DNA of 53,378 nucleotides from UBA9676 sp036522155 (GTDB lineage Bacteria > Actinomycetota > Actinomycetes > Streptosporangiales > Streptosporangiaceae): NCBI GenBank assembly GCA_036522155.1, contig DATDGI010000363.1:1-53378 (forward strand), written 5' to 3'. A model generated the notes under the pieces. It saw only the letters and a program-made list of their open reading frames with translations. It was not told the origin of the DNA and ran no database searches. A program made the position numbers and the translations under genes. Positions within the stretch are counted from its first letter, which is position 1; the number at the start of each line of letters is the position of its first letter. Shown here one piece after another: positions 1-7,898 of this stretch.

Positions 1-625
1 CCGGTACCGACGGGCCGATCCGCAGCGTCTCGTACAGGAAGCCGCACAAGATGATGCCGAGCAGTGCGGTGATCGCCAGCTCGAACCGGCGGAACCCGCG
101 GGTCTGCAGTTCCAGGATCGCGATCGCGATCACGCCGGTGATCAGGCCGGCCACCAGCAGCGGGACACCGAACAGCAGATTCAGGCCGAGCGCGGCGCCG
201 AGGAACTCGGCGATGTCGGTGGCGGCGGCCATGACCTCCGCCTGCACCCACATGCCCCAGGTGACCGGCCGCGGGAACCGGTCGCGGACCAGTTCGGGCA
301 GATTCCGGTCGGTGACGATGCCGAGCTTGGCGGACAGGTACTGGATCAGCATGGCCATCAGGTTGGCGGCCAGCACCACCCACATCAGCAGGTAGCCGTA
401 CCGCGCGCCGGCCTGCAGGTTGGTGGCGAAGTTGCCGGGGTCGACGTAGGCCACCGAGGCCACGAAGGCCGGGCCGAGCATGGCCAGCGTGGCCCGCAGC
501 CGCCCCTTGGCCAGCAGCTGGTCCAGGGCGCTCGGGATACTGGCGCCGGGCGCGGGCATCGCGACCGAGGCGGCCGAGGCACCCTCGATCACGCCCGGAT
601 GCGCCGGCCGCCGCCGCAGCATCAT
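1..625 (-). CDS. Nramp-family divalent metal transporter (N-terminal part, runs off the window)
   Basis: Membrane importer of Mn2+/Fe2+ by proton symport (Nramp/MntH family). The visible 208 residues start with a soluble leader of about 45 residues. They then show the TM1 metal-binding signature DPGN within AYVDPGNFATNLQAGARYG, then hydrophobic helices including TDIAEFLGAALGLNLLFG. The reading frame is open to the window edge, so the C-terminal half, with the TM6 metal ligands, is not visible. The ATG at 625 is the likely start; another ATG at 622 is one codon in, and no strong ribosome-binding site is seen. It lies 58 bp after the groEL stop on the same strand and could be co-transcribed with the diiron monooxygenase operon, perhaps supplying metal (inference). 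Confidence 0.85.
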   Translation of the reverse strand, partial: MMLRRRPAHPGVIEGASAASVAMPAPGASIPSALDQLLAKGRLRATLAMLGPAFVASVAYVDPGNFATNLQAGARYGYLLMWVVLAANLMAMLIQYLSAKLGIVTDRNLPELVRDRFPRPVTWGMWVQAEVMAAATDIAEFLGAALGLNLLFGVPLLVAGLITGVIAIAILELQTRGFRRFELAITALLGIILCGFLYETLRIGPSVP

Positions 626-683
626 CGGGCTGCCCTGCCCGCCGGCCGCGGTGGCGCGGGATCTGCGGCCGGCGGGGTCAAGG

Positions 684-2375
684 TCAGCCCACCGACGGGC
701 CGAGCCCCAGCGACTGCGGGGTGCTGGCGTCCGGCGACGGCTGGTGCAGGCCTTCGTCCAGCGAGCCGAACTCGGTCATCAGCGCGGGGCTGCCGCCCCA
801 CGGGGTCTGCTCCTCGGCCACCAGGGTGTTCGTGGTCAGCAGCAGGCCAGCCACCGAGGCGCCGTTCTGCAGCGCCGACCGGGCGACCCGCAGCGGGTCG
901 ATGATGCCCATCTTGACCATGTCGCCGTAGCGGCCTTCCAGCGCGTCGAACCCGTCGTCCTGGCCCATCTCGGCGATCCGGGCGATGACCTCCTGGCCGG
1001 AGTAGCCGGCGTTTGTCGCGATCAGCCAGGCCGGCTCGGGCAGCACGCTGCGGACGATCTGCACCCCGGCCGCGTAGTCGCCGGACACGTCCATCCCGTC
1101 CAGCGCCCGCCCGGCGTGCAGCAGCGCCGCGCCGCCACCGGCCACGATGCCCTCGGCCATGGCGGCCCGGGTGGCCGACAGGGCGTCCTCGACCCGGTGC
1201 CGCAGTTCCTTCAGCTCGGCGCTGGTCGGCGCGCCGACGCTGATCAGGGCGACCTTGCCGGACAGCGACCCGATCCGTTCGGTGAGCACGTCCTCGTCCG
1301 CGCCGAAGGTGGCCCGTCCCAGTTCGGCGCGGAGCTGCCCGAGCCGGAACTCCACCGCGTCGGCGGACCCGGCGCCACCGATGATCGCGGTCCGGTCGGC
1401 GGTCACCCGCACCTGCCCGGCCCGGCCGAGCTGTTCCAGGGTCATCGTCTCCAGCGTGAACCCGGCGTGCTTGCTGCACACCGCGCCGCCGGTGAGGGTG
1501 GCGATGTCCTCCAGCTTGTGCAGCCGCCGGTCGCCGAAGCCGGGTGCCCGCACCGCCACGCACTGGAAGAGCCTGTTGACGTGGTTGTGCACCAGCATGC
1601 TCAGCGCGGTGCCCTCGACATTCTCGGCGATGATCACCAGCGGGCGGGGCGCCCGCATGATCTTGTCGAGCAGCGGCATCAGCTGCTGCACCTTAGTGAT
1701 CTTCTCGGTGCACAGCACGATGTAGGGGTCGTGCACGACCGCCTCCAGGCTGGCCGGGTCGGTCACCAGGTACGGCGAGAGGTACCCGTTGTCGAACTCG
1801 AAGCCCTCGACGAACTCCACCGTCATCCCCGGCACGGGCGCGTCCTCGACGGTGACGATGCCGGACTCCCCCACCGTGTGCAGCGCCTTGGCGATCACCG
1901 CGCCGACCGCGTCGTCGTCGTTGGCGGAGATCGCCGCCACCCGGCGGTAGTCCTCCTCGGTGGCGACCGGGTGGGCGACCCCGGCCAGGTGCTCGACCAG
2001 CCGCCCTACGGCCAGGTCGATGCCGCGCTTGACCAGCACCGGGTTGGCCCCGTCGCCGATCGCCGTCATGCCCTGGCGGACGATCGCCTGGGCGATCACC
2101 GTGGCGGTGGTGGTGCCGTCGCCGACGATGTCGTTGGTCTTGATCGCCGCTTCCTTGACGAGCTGGGCGCCCATGTTCTCGAACTGGTTCTTCAGGTGGA
2201 TCTCCCGGGCGATGGTCACCCCGTCGTTGGTGACGACCGGCGACCCGGTGATCTTCTCCAGGATCACGTTGCGGCCTTTCGGCCCGAGCGTCGACTTCAC
2301 CGCCTCGGCGAGCTGGTCGACTCCGGCCAGCAGCAGGCTGCGGGCTTCCGCCCCGAAACGCAGTTCCTTGGCCAT
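684..2375 (-). CDS. groEL: GroEL-type chaperonin dedicated to the monooxygenase (MimG/PrmG-like)
   Basis: A 60-kDa chaperonin subunit of 563 aa, nearly full family length. It starts MAKELRFGAEARSLLLAGVDQLAEAVKSTLGP-like and carries the ATP-site motifs TLGPKGRNV, NDGVTIA and VGDGTTTATV plus the late GGGAALL. It ends GLGPSVG instead of the GGM-rich tail of housekeeping GroEL, and no groES is adjacent. In mycobacterial mim clusters a GroEL-like protein (MimG) is known to be needed for productive folding of the large hydroxylase subunit; the same role is inferred here from the position 31 bp after the alcohol dehydrogenase. It is an accessory paralogue rather than the essential chaperonin. Confidence 0.95.
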   Translation of the reverse strand: MAKELRFGAEARSLLLAGVDQLAEAVKSTLGPKGRNVILEKITGSPVVTNDGVTIAREIHLKNQFENMGAQLVKEAAIKTNDIVGDGTTTATVIAQAIVRQGMTAIGDGANPVLVKRGIDLAVGRLVEHLAGVAHPVATEEDYRRVAAISANDDDAVGAVIAKALHTVGESGIVTVEDAPVPGMTVEFVEGFEFDNGYLSPYLVTDPASLEAVVHDPYIVLCTEKITKVQQLMPLLDKIMRAPRPLVIIAENVEGTALSMLVHNHVNRLFQCVAVRAPGFGDRRLHKLEDIATLTGGAVCSKHAGFTLETMTLEQLGRAGQVRVTADRTAIIGGAGSADAVEFRLGQLRAELGRATFGADEDVLTERIGSLSGKVALISVGAPTSAELKELRHRVEDALSATRAAMAEGIVAGGGAALLHAGRALDGMDVSGDYAAGVQIVRSVLPEPAWLIATNAGYSGQEVIARIAEMGQDDGFDALEGRYGDMVKMGIIDPLRVARSALQNGASVAGLLLTTNTLVAEEQTPWGGSPALMTEFGSLDEGLHQPSPDASTPQSLGLGPSVG

Positions 2376-2406
2376 GGATCCTCCCGGCTATGTCAGACCG
2401 GCTGGG

Positions 2407-3432
2407 CTAGGGGACGAGGATGGCGCGGCCGCGCACCCGGCCCGCGTCGAGGTCGGCGATGGCCTCGGGGGCCGCGTCCAGCGGGTAGACCCTGGTGTGC
2501 AGGGTGACCTTGCCCCCCTGCGCCAGTACCATCAGCTCGGCCAGCTCGTTGTAGGTGCCGACGATGTTGCCGATGATGTTCCGCTCGGTGGAGATGATGT
2601 CGAGGGTGGGCACGGTCAGCGTGCCGCCGTAGCCGATGACGAAGTACGAGCCGGCCCGGCCGGTCATCGCCCAGCCGTCGTTCTCGGCGCCCTGCTCGGC
2701 GACGAAGTCGAGCACCACCTCGGCGCCGCGGCCGCCGGTCAGCCCCCTGACCGCGTCCACGTGCCCGCCGTCGGCCACCACCGTGTGGTGAGCGCCGAGC
2801 TGCTCGGCGAGTTTGAGCGCGTCCGGGTTGCGGTCGACCACGATGATGGTGGTCGCGGTCAGCGCGGCCAGGCACTGGATGCCGATGTGGCCGAGGCCGC
2901 CCGCCCCGATCAGCACGCAGGTGGTGCCCGGGTACAGCAGCGGGATCGCCTTGCGGACGGCGTGATAGGCGGTGATCCCGGCGTCGGCGAGGGCGGCCAC
3001 GTCCTGCGGCCGGGTCTGCGGGTCGAGCTTGACGCAGGCCCGGGCGGAGGTGAGCAGGTACTCGGCCATCCCGCCGTCCCGGGACAGGCCGGGGAACTCG
3101 CTGGCGATGCAGTGCATGTCGTCGCCGGCCCGGCAGGCCCGGCACAGCCCGCAGGTCGGGGTCGGGTGCAGGATCACCGTGTCCCCGACGGCCACGTTGG
3201 TGACGGCGGAGCCGATGGCGTGCACCCAGCCCGCGTTCTCGTGGCCGAGGATGTAGGGCAGCGGGGTGTGCATCGCGGCGTCCCACTGGCCCTCGATGAT
3301 GTGCAGGTCGGTCCGGCAGACACCGGCACCGCCGATCTTCACGATGACGTCCAGCGGGCCGCTGATGACCGGCTCGGGCACGTCGTCGATCACCGGCTGC
3401 TGATGGAACGCATGCAAACGGACTGCCTTCAC
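2407..3432 (-). CDS. Zinc-dependent NAD(P) alcohol dehydrogenase
   Basis: Medium-chain zinc alcohol dehydrogenase of 341 aa that likely oxidises the alcohol made by the monooxygenase (for propane, 2-propanol to acetone). Catalytic zinc ligands are seen in GVCRTDLH and GHENAG near residues 38-62. The four-cysteine structural zinc lobe is CGLCRACRAGDDMHC near 92-106, and the nucleotide-binding turn is GAGGLGHIG in the middle. The start is the GTG at 3432, which overlaps the previous stop as GTGA (3429-3432); this matches the family N-terminus MKAVRLH. It is translationally coupled inside the prm operon. The family and zinc type are clear; the exact substrate is inferred from context. Confidence 0.93.
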   Translation of the reverse strand: MKAVRLHAFHQQPVIDDVPEPVISGPLDVIVKIGGAGVCRTDLHIIEGQWDAAMHTPLPYILGHENAGWVHAIGSAVTNVAVGDTVILHPTPTCGLCRACRAGDDMHCIASEFPGLSRDGGMAEYLLTSARACVKLDPQTRPQDVAALADAGITAYHAVRKAIPLLYPGTTCVLIGAGGLGHIGIQCLAALTATTIIVVDRNPDALKLAEQLGAHHTVVADGGHVDAVRGLTGGRGAEVVLDFVAEQGAENDGWAMTGRAGSYFVIGYGGTLTVPTLDIISTERNIIGNIVGTYNELAELMVLAQGGKVTLHTRVYPLDAAPEAIADLDAGRVRGRAILVP

Positions 3433-4154
3433 TGCTCCTCCTCGCCCTGCCCTGGTGAGTCGTACCGGTGCCGCAGCATGCCGCGGCAGATGCTGCCGTT
3501 CGCCTCGATGCTGACGCGGGTGATGCGGGCCCGGCTCAGGTGCAGCGGCACGCCGTCGGCCGGGACCGGCTGCCCGGTTCCCGGCTCGATCAGCAGCGGC
3601 GCGTCGTCCCCGGCGGGCAGCCCCAGCTCCGCCCGCCGCTGCCGTAGCCGCCGCAGCGGCGGCGACGGCGGCAGCTCGCCCAGCGTCAGCGTCCGCAGCC
3701 GGGCCGGGTCGGTGCCGGCCGCCAGCAAAGGCCGGCATACCTGGTCGGTGCCGGCCATCACCGCCTTGCGCAGGAAGTCGGCCCGCAGCCCGGCCAGCTC
3801 GCCGACCGCCTCGCCATCGAAGGTGGCGGCGAAGCCGGCCTGGGCGGCCACGCCGCCGTTGATCGCGTCCGCCGCGAAATGGTCTTCCAGCATCACCTCG
3901 GTCGTGCGCACGCCGGGCAGCGCCGACACCGCGTCATAGGCGTCGGCCACCATCAGGAAGGCGAAGTTCGGCGCGCAGAAATAGGTGGGCAGCCGGAGCC
4001 GGACCCGGGCGTTCCCGTCAGCGGACAGGCTGTACGCGGCCACGAAGCCGAGCGAGGTGATGGGCTCGTCCAGCTCCGGGTCGCGCACCGTCTCCAGCGC
4101 GGCGAGAACGCCCGCGTCAGCAACCCGTGACCGCGGTGTCACGGCTATGGTCAT
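3429..4154 (-). CDS. DUF59/MIP18-like protein of the monooxygenase cluster
   Basis: A 241-aa protein whose N-terminal ~90 residues look like DUF59 (MIP18/PaaD-like): LETVRDPELDEPITSLGFV, then a beta region VRLRLPTYFCAPNFAF with one conserved cysteine. The C-terminal half is family-specific and not recognised. DUF59 proteins take part in iron-sulfur or metal-centre assembly; a role in maturing the diiron hydroxylase or the 2Fe-2S reductase is a fair inference but unproven. The ATG at 4154 overlaps the upstream stop as ATGA, and its stop overlaps the dehydrogenase start as GTGA, so it is coupled on both sides. Such a gene is a regular member of mim/prm clusters. Confidence 0.85.
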   Translation of the reverse strand: MTIAVTPRSRVADAGVLAALETVRDPELDEPITSLGFVAAYSLSADGNARVRLRLPTYFCAPNFAFLMVADAYDAVSALPGVRTTEVMLEDHFAADAINGGVAAQAGFAATFDGEAVGELAGLRADFLRKAVMAGTDQVCRPLLAAGTDPARLRTLTLGELPPSPPLRRLRQRRAELGLPAGDDAPLLIEPGTGQPVPADGVPLHLSRARITRVSIEANGSICRGMLRHRYDSPGQGEEEQ

Positions 4155-5167
4155 GCCGCCGAGCTGGCTGGCTCGAGCCGGTACTCGGCCGGGACGTCGA
4201 TGCCGTAGAGCCTGGCCGCGTTGAGGCCGAGGATCTTCTTCTTGCCCGCCACGCCCAGCCGCGGGTAGTCGGAGAACTCCTCGGCGTCTGGCATCTCCCA
4301 GTCCACGAAGCCCTCGACCTGCCACTTCGGTTCCCAGATGGCGTAGTCGCTGCCGAAGAGCATCTTGTCCTCGCCGACCCAGAACAGCAGTTCGCCCATC
4401 ACCTTGGCGAAGAACCTGGGCCGCGCGTGCATCAGCCCGCCGATGACCACGGCCAGGCCCGCGTAGACATTGGGCTCCTGCGTGGCCATGAAGCAGAAGT
4501 CCTCGATCCGGGGCAGGCCCACGTGCTCGACGATGAAGTTCAGGCCGGGGAAGTCGGTCGCCGCGTGGTCCACGTCGGCCACGTCGAACGCATCCTTGTC
4601 CAGCGGCCAGATCGTCGGGCCCTTGTGCACGTGGATGTTCTTGACCCCAAGTTCCTGGCAGGCCTCCAGGTAGCGGTACGCCGCCAGGTCGGTCAGCTTC
4701 CAGCCCCGTGAGCCCGCGTTCCACTCGGCGCTGTAGAGCTTGCAGCCCTTGGAGCCGAACCGCTCCACGTTGCGCCGGAGCACCTCGAGCCCTTCGTCGC
4801 CGTCCCGCGGGTCCCAGCGGGTGTTGTAGACGAACTTGCCGGGATGCTTCTCGCCCATGAGCGCGTTGCGCTCGGTGGTGTTGAAGCCCTCCTTGTACCA
4901 CTCCTTCAGGTAGGTCGGCTGGAACACGGCCACGTCCACGTGCCCGTCCTCGAAGACGTCCTTCATCAGGTCCTCTTCGGAATACTTCTCGAAGTGCTCC
5001 AGCGTCCAGTGCGTCTCCGCCGGGCCGAGTCCCTGGTACGCGTGGAAGCACTTGATCCAGCCCTCCGCGTACTGCTCGGCGCCCGGCACCCAGTTGTCCG
5101 GGGCCGCGTTCCAGTAGTGCATGTGGCCATCGACCACGTAGTACCTATCGCCGTTCTTCTCGTACAC
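4151..5167 (-). CDS. Amidohydrolase-2 family protein of the monooxygenase cluster
   Basis: A TIM-barrel metal-dependent hydrolase of 338 aa (amidohydrolase family 2). Metal-binding HxH is in VVDGHMHYW near residues 14-18. Later conserved positions are NIHVHKGP, IVEHVG and LFGSDYAIWEPKW, the last holding the family aspartate. Homologues sit between the coupling protein and the DUF59 gene in mim/prm clusters, where their reaction is not established. Candidate roles are maturation or processing of a downstream metabolite. It starts at the ATG at 5167, 43 bp after the prmD stop, with GGAGG upstream. Family sure, function unknown. Confidence 0.88.
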   Translation of the reverse strand: MYEKNGDRYYVVDGHMHYWNAAPDNWVPGAEQYAEGWIKCFHAYQGLGPAETHWTLEHFEKYSEEDLMKDVFEDGHVDVAVFQPTYLKEWYKEGFNTTERNALMGEKHPGKFVYNTRWDPRDGDEGLEVLRRNVERFGSKGCKLYSAEWNAGSRGWKLTDLAAYRYLEACQELGVKNIHVHKGPTIWPLDKDAFDVADVDHAATDFPGLNFIVEHVGLPRIEDFCFMATQEPNVYAGLAVVIGGLMHARPRFFAKVMGELLFWVGEDKMLFGSDYAIWEPKWQVEGFVDWEMPDAEEFSDYPRLGVAGKKKILGLNAARLYGIDVPAEYRLEPASSAA

Positions 5168-5210
5168 CGTGCCTCCTTGCGGGCTGAATCGGGTGCTTCG
5201 CCGCCGCCGG

Positions 5211-5585
5211 CTAGGCCGTGATCGGTGTCAGGTCAAAGCCGAGGTGCTCCGCGGCGTCCTCGGGATTGGCGAACATGATCGTCCGGTCGTCGGTGTGGAT
5301 CATCCGGCCGTAGTGGGTGGACATGTCCTCCTCGAACTCGGCTTGGTCGAAGGAGCCGGGCTCCTCGCCCAGTGCCTCGGCGACCTCGTCGTAGACGACC
5401 TCCATCCGGCCGACCGCGTCGACCCGGATCATCGACGGCAGGTGCATCACGCGCACGTTCGGCTTCGTGCTCATGACCATGGCGATCACCGCCCCGACCT
5501 GGTTGTTCATCAGGGTGAAGCCGCACATGTTGGATGGGGTGCTGTCGGCCTTGAACGGGCTCTCGGCAGTGTGGAAGGTGGTCAC
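5211..5585 (-). CDS. prmD: Propane monooxygenase coupling (effector) protein
   Basis: A 124-aa regulatory subunit of the MmoB/DmpM family that binds the hydroxylase and gates oxygen activation. Family features are the central segment CGFTLMNNQVGAVIA and MIRVDAVGRMEVVYDEVAEALG, with a C-terminal tail typical of PrmD/MimD. It has no cofactor motif, as expected. The ATG at 5585 overlaps the prmC stop as ATGA, tying its translation to the small hydroxylase subunit. It is the fourth of four enzyme genes. Confidence 0.93.
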   Translation of the reverse strand: MTTFHTAESPFKADSTPSNMCGFTLMNNQVGAVIAMVMSTKPNVRVMHLPSMIRVDAVGRMEVVYDEVAEALGEEPGSFDQAEFEEDMSTHYGRMIHTDDRTIMFANPEDAAEHLGFDLTPITA

Positions 5586-6757
5586 TGTGCCAGCTCCTTC
5601 GGTACTTCCAGGTTAAGCGCGGACACGATTCCGGTGAAGCGGTTCTTGGCCGCGTCGAGGCCGTCCTCGAAGCGCGGCGGCTTGGCGTCGGGCTGCGACC
5701 ACAGCGGCTGCAGCGTGCGGGCCGCGGAGATGGCCCGCGGCACCCAGTTGGCCAGCCACTGCTGCATGATCGCCTTGTTGTGGCTGGCGAACTCGCGGTC
5801 GTCGGTGAGCAGGTCGAACATGACGGTGGTGTAGCGCAGGTCGCGCTCGGCGAAGTCGTACTCGGCCGCGCCGACGATGGTGGGCGTGACGAAGTCGCCG
5901 TTGCGCGGGGCGGCGTGCTGCACCAGATGGCTCCGGAACAGCTCACCCACCAGCGGCTCGAAGACCACGTTGGCGGCGAAGATGGCCTCGCACCAGTCGT
6001 CGATGCCGGTGAGCTGCTCGGCGGTCTCCCGCACGCCCTGCCAGGCCGGGTCCGTGTTCCAGGTCTCGATGTGCGCGGCGCCGTTGAAGCCTTCGACCTC
6101 CTCGCTGAGCGTCAGGTTGTACAGCGCGAGGTCCTGTGCCGCCCGGATCCGGTGCATGCTGTTCACCGAGATCGCGTTGTTGTGCATGTTGGTCGGCGCG
6201 CGGCGGTTGGCGTTGGCGTACAGGTACAGCCCGAGCCCGTGGTCCACGTGCATCCACGCACCGAGGTTGCGCTCGACGAAGCGGACCCAGTTGCGGTTCC
6301 ACAGCTCGAACGCCTTCGCCTGGCGCGCGTTGTCGACGTTCTGGTTGAGCTGGCGCACGACGTTGGCGTTGTAGCGGTAAAGGGTCAGCTCCCACTCTTC
6401 GTTCGGGTCGCGGAACTCGTGCCAGCCGAGTGCGGGCCAGTCGTAGCCCTTGCCGCCGGAACCGGGGTAGCGCTCCGGCTCGGGCCGGTCCGAGCCCCAC
6501 GCCTTCAGCACGGTCCAGTCCAGCGGGTAGCCGCCGCGGCCGTCCGAGAAACCGTACAGCCAGCCCTGGCTGAGGTAGTGCCGCGGGTCCGGCTGGACCT
6601 CGACGGTCACGTCCTCGTAGTGCGTCTGCTTGCGCTTGGCCGGGGTGTAGTAGTTGAACGTGCGGGCGTTGGAGTCGGGGAACTCCTTGGCGCCGGCCTC
6701 GGCGTCGGTGAAGTGCACCACCGGAACGCTGCGCTCATGCCCTTGCGTGGTACTCAT
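5582..6757 (-). CDS. prmC: Propane monooxygenase hydroxylase small (beta) subunit
   Basis: The 391-aa beta subunit of the soluble diiron monooxygenase; a ferritin-like helical protein that has lost the diiron ligands and packs against PrmA. Recognisable stretches are NYYTPAKRKQTHYEDVTVEV near the N-terminus, DGRGGYPLDWTVL, and WNRNWVRFVERNLGAWMHVDHGL-like in the middle. I place the start at the ATG at 6757, right after the prmB stop (6759), because the reductase's last codons supply its ribosome-binding site GAGGAGTGAT. The frame stays open a further seven codons upstream to 6778, which would overlap prmB. Confidence 0.93.
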   Translation of the reverse strand: MSTTQGHERSVPVVHFTDAEAGAKEFPDSNARTFNYYTPAKRKQTHYEDVTVEVQPDPRHYLSQGWLYGFSDGRGGYPLDWTVLKAWGSDRPEPERYPGSGGKGYDWPALGWHEFRDPNEEWELTLYRYNANVVRQLNQNVDNARQAKAFELWNRNWVRFVERNLGAWMHVDHGLGLYLYANANRRAPTNMHNNAISVNSMHRIRAAQDLALYNLTLSEEVEGFNGAAHIETWNTDPAWQGVRETAEQLTGIDDWCEAIFAANVVFEPLVGELFRSHLVQHAAPRNGDFVTPTIVGAAEYDFAERDLRYTTVMFDLLTDDREFASHNKAIMQQWLANWVPRAISAARTLQPLWSQPDAKPPRFEDGLDAAKNRFTGIVSALNLEVPKELAQ

Positions 6758-6758
6758 A

Positions 6759-7808
6759 TCACTCCTCGTCCGGGTCACCCGTGAAGGTGAACTTGTCGTA
6801 ATAGATCCGCTTCTCGGGCACCCCGAGCCTGGCGAGCAGCGGCAGGGCTGCTTCCACCATCGGCGGCGGCCCGCAGACGTACGCGTGTGCCTTGCCGAGG
6901 TCGCCCTCGTGCCGCTGCACCACGTCGGTGATCAGGCCCACCTCGCCGTCCCAGTCCTCGGCCGGGTCCGGCTCGGAGAGCGCGGGCACATACCGGAAGC
7001 GGGCCAGCGCCTGTTCCAGCGCGTGCAGTTCGTCCTCGAAACACAGGTCGCGGCGGCGCCGCGCGCCGTAGTAGTAGGTAGCCCGGCGGCCGATGCCGCG
7101 CTCGGCCATCGAGCGCAGCAGCGACAGGATGGGCGCCATGCCCGCCCCGCCGCCGACGAAGACCAGGTCCGCGTCGTCGCCCTCGCGCAGCGTGAACATC
7201 CCGTACGGTCCGGCCAGGCTGAGCTGGTCGCCCACCGCCAGCTGAGTGTCCAGGAAGTGCGAGAACAGGCCGTCCGGATAGATCTTGATGACGAATTCGA
7301 GCTGGCCGCTTTCCCGGCTGGAGGTGTTCGCCATCGAGAACGACCGGGTGGCGGTGGTGCCCGGGATCGCGATGTCCACGTACTGGCCGGGGAAGAACTT
7401 GACCTCGGCCGGCTCGATCAGCCGCAGCACCAGGTGCCGCATGTCGTGGGTGACCGGGATGTTGGCTGCCACCTCGGCCACCGCCTGCTGGATGGGAAGC
7501 CCCGACCGGATCATGTCCTCGTCGTAGTTGAGCAGCTCGATCGTGACGTCCTCGTAGGCGTGCGCCCGGCAGAGCAGGGTGTAACCCTCCTCCCGCTCGA
7601 AGTCGGGCAGCGCGAACGTGGAGTACCGGTCGAGCTCGATGTCATCGCCGTCCAGCACGAACGACTTGCAGGAGGAGCACTGACCCTCCTTGCAGCCGTG
7701 CATGAGCATGACGCCCTGGTCGAACGCGGCCCGCAGGATCGTCTGGTCCTCGTCGACCTCGATCTCGATACCGACCGGCTCGAATCGCACGACATGCTTG
7801 TCGGGCAT
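6759..7808 (-). CDS. prmB: Propane monooxygenase reductase
   Basis: NADH-dependent reductase of 349 aa that passes electrons to the hydroxylase. The N-terminal plant-type 2Fe-2S ferredoxin domain has cysteines C39, C44, C47 (CKEGQCSSC) and C80 (LLCRAH). The FAD-binding motif RSFSMANTS lies near 154, and the NAD-binding part has GGGAGMAPILS and CGPPPMVEAAL. The ATG at 7808 is chosen because GAGGGAAACC precedes it and the domain starts properly; an in-frame start 13 codons earlier lacks this. There is a 90-bp gap to the prmA stop containing a GC-rich stretch but no clear terminator. Confidence 0.95.
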   Translation of the reverse strand: MPDKHVVRFEPVGIEIEVDEDQTILRAAFDQGVMLMHGCKEGQCSSCKSFVLDGDDIELDRYSTFALPDFEREEGYTLLCRAHAYEDVTIELLNYDEDMIRSGLPIQQAVAEVAANIPVTHDMRHLVLRLIEPAEVKFFPGQYVDIAIPGTTATRSFSMANTSSRESGQLEFVIKIYPDGLFSHFLDTQLAVGDQLSLAGPYGMFTLREGDDADLVFVGGGAGMAPILSLLRSMAERGIGRRATYYYGARRRRDLCFEDELHALEQALARFRYVPALSEPDPAEDWDGEVGLITDVVQRHEGDLGKAHAYVCGPPPMVEAALPLLARLGVPEKRIYYDKFTFTGDPDEE

Positions 7809-7898
7809 GGTTTCCCTCGGGGACGGGCTAGCTGGGGGCCTGGGCACGCCAGCCCGGGGAGGGGGCGCAGCTGCGGCCCCCTCCCGGGCTGGCTCCGG

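Noticed and set aside
480..2507. Long plus-strand open frame (675 codons) opposite groEL
   Set aside because: Arg/Gly/His/Val-rich shadow with no motifs; the minus strand encodes a clear GroEL.
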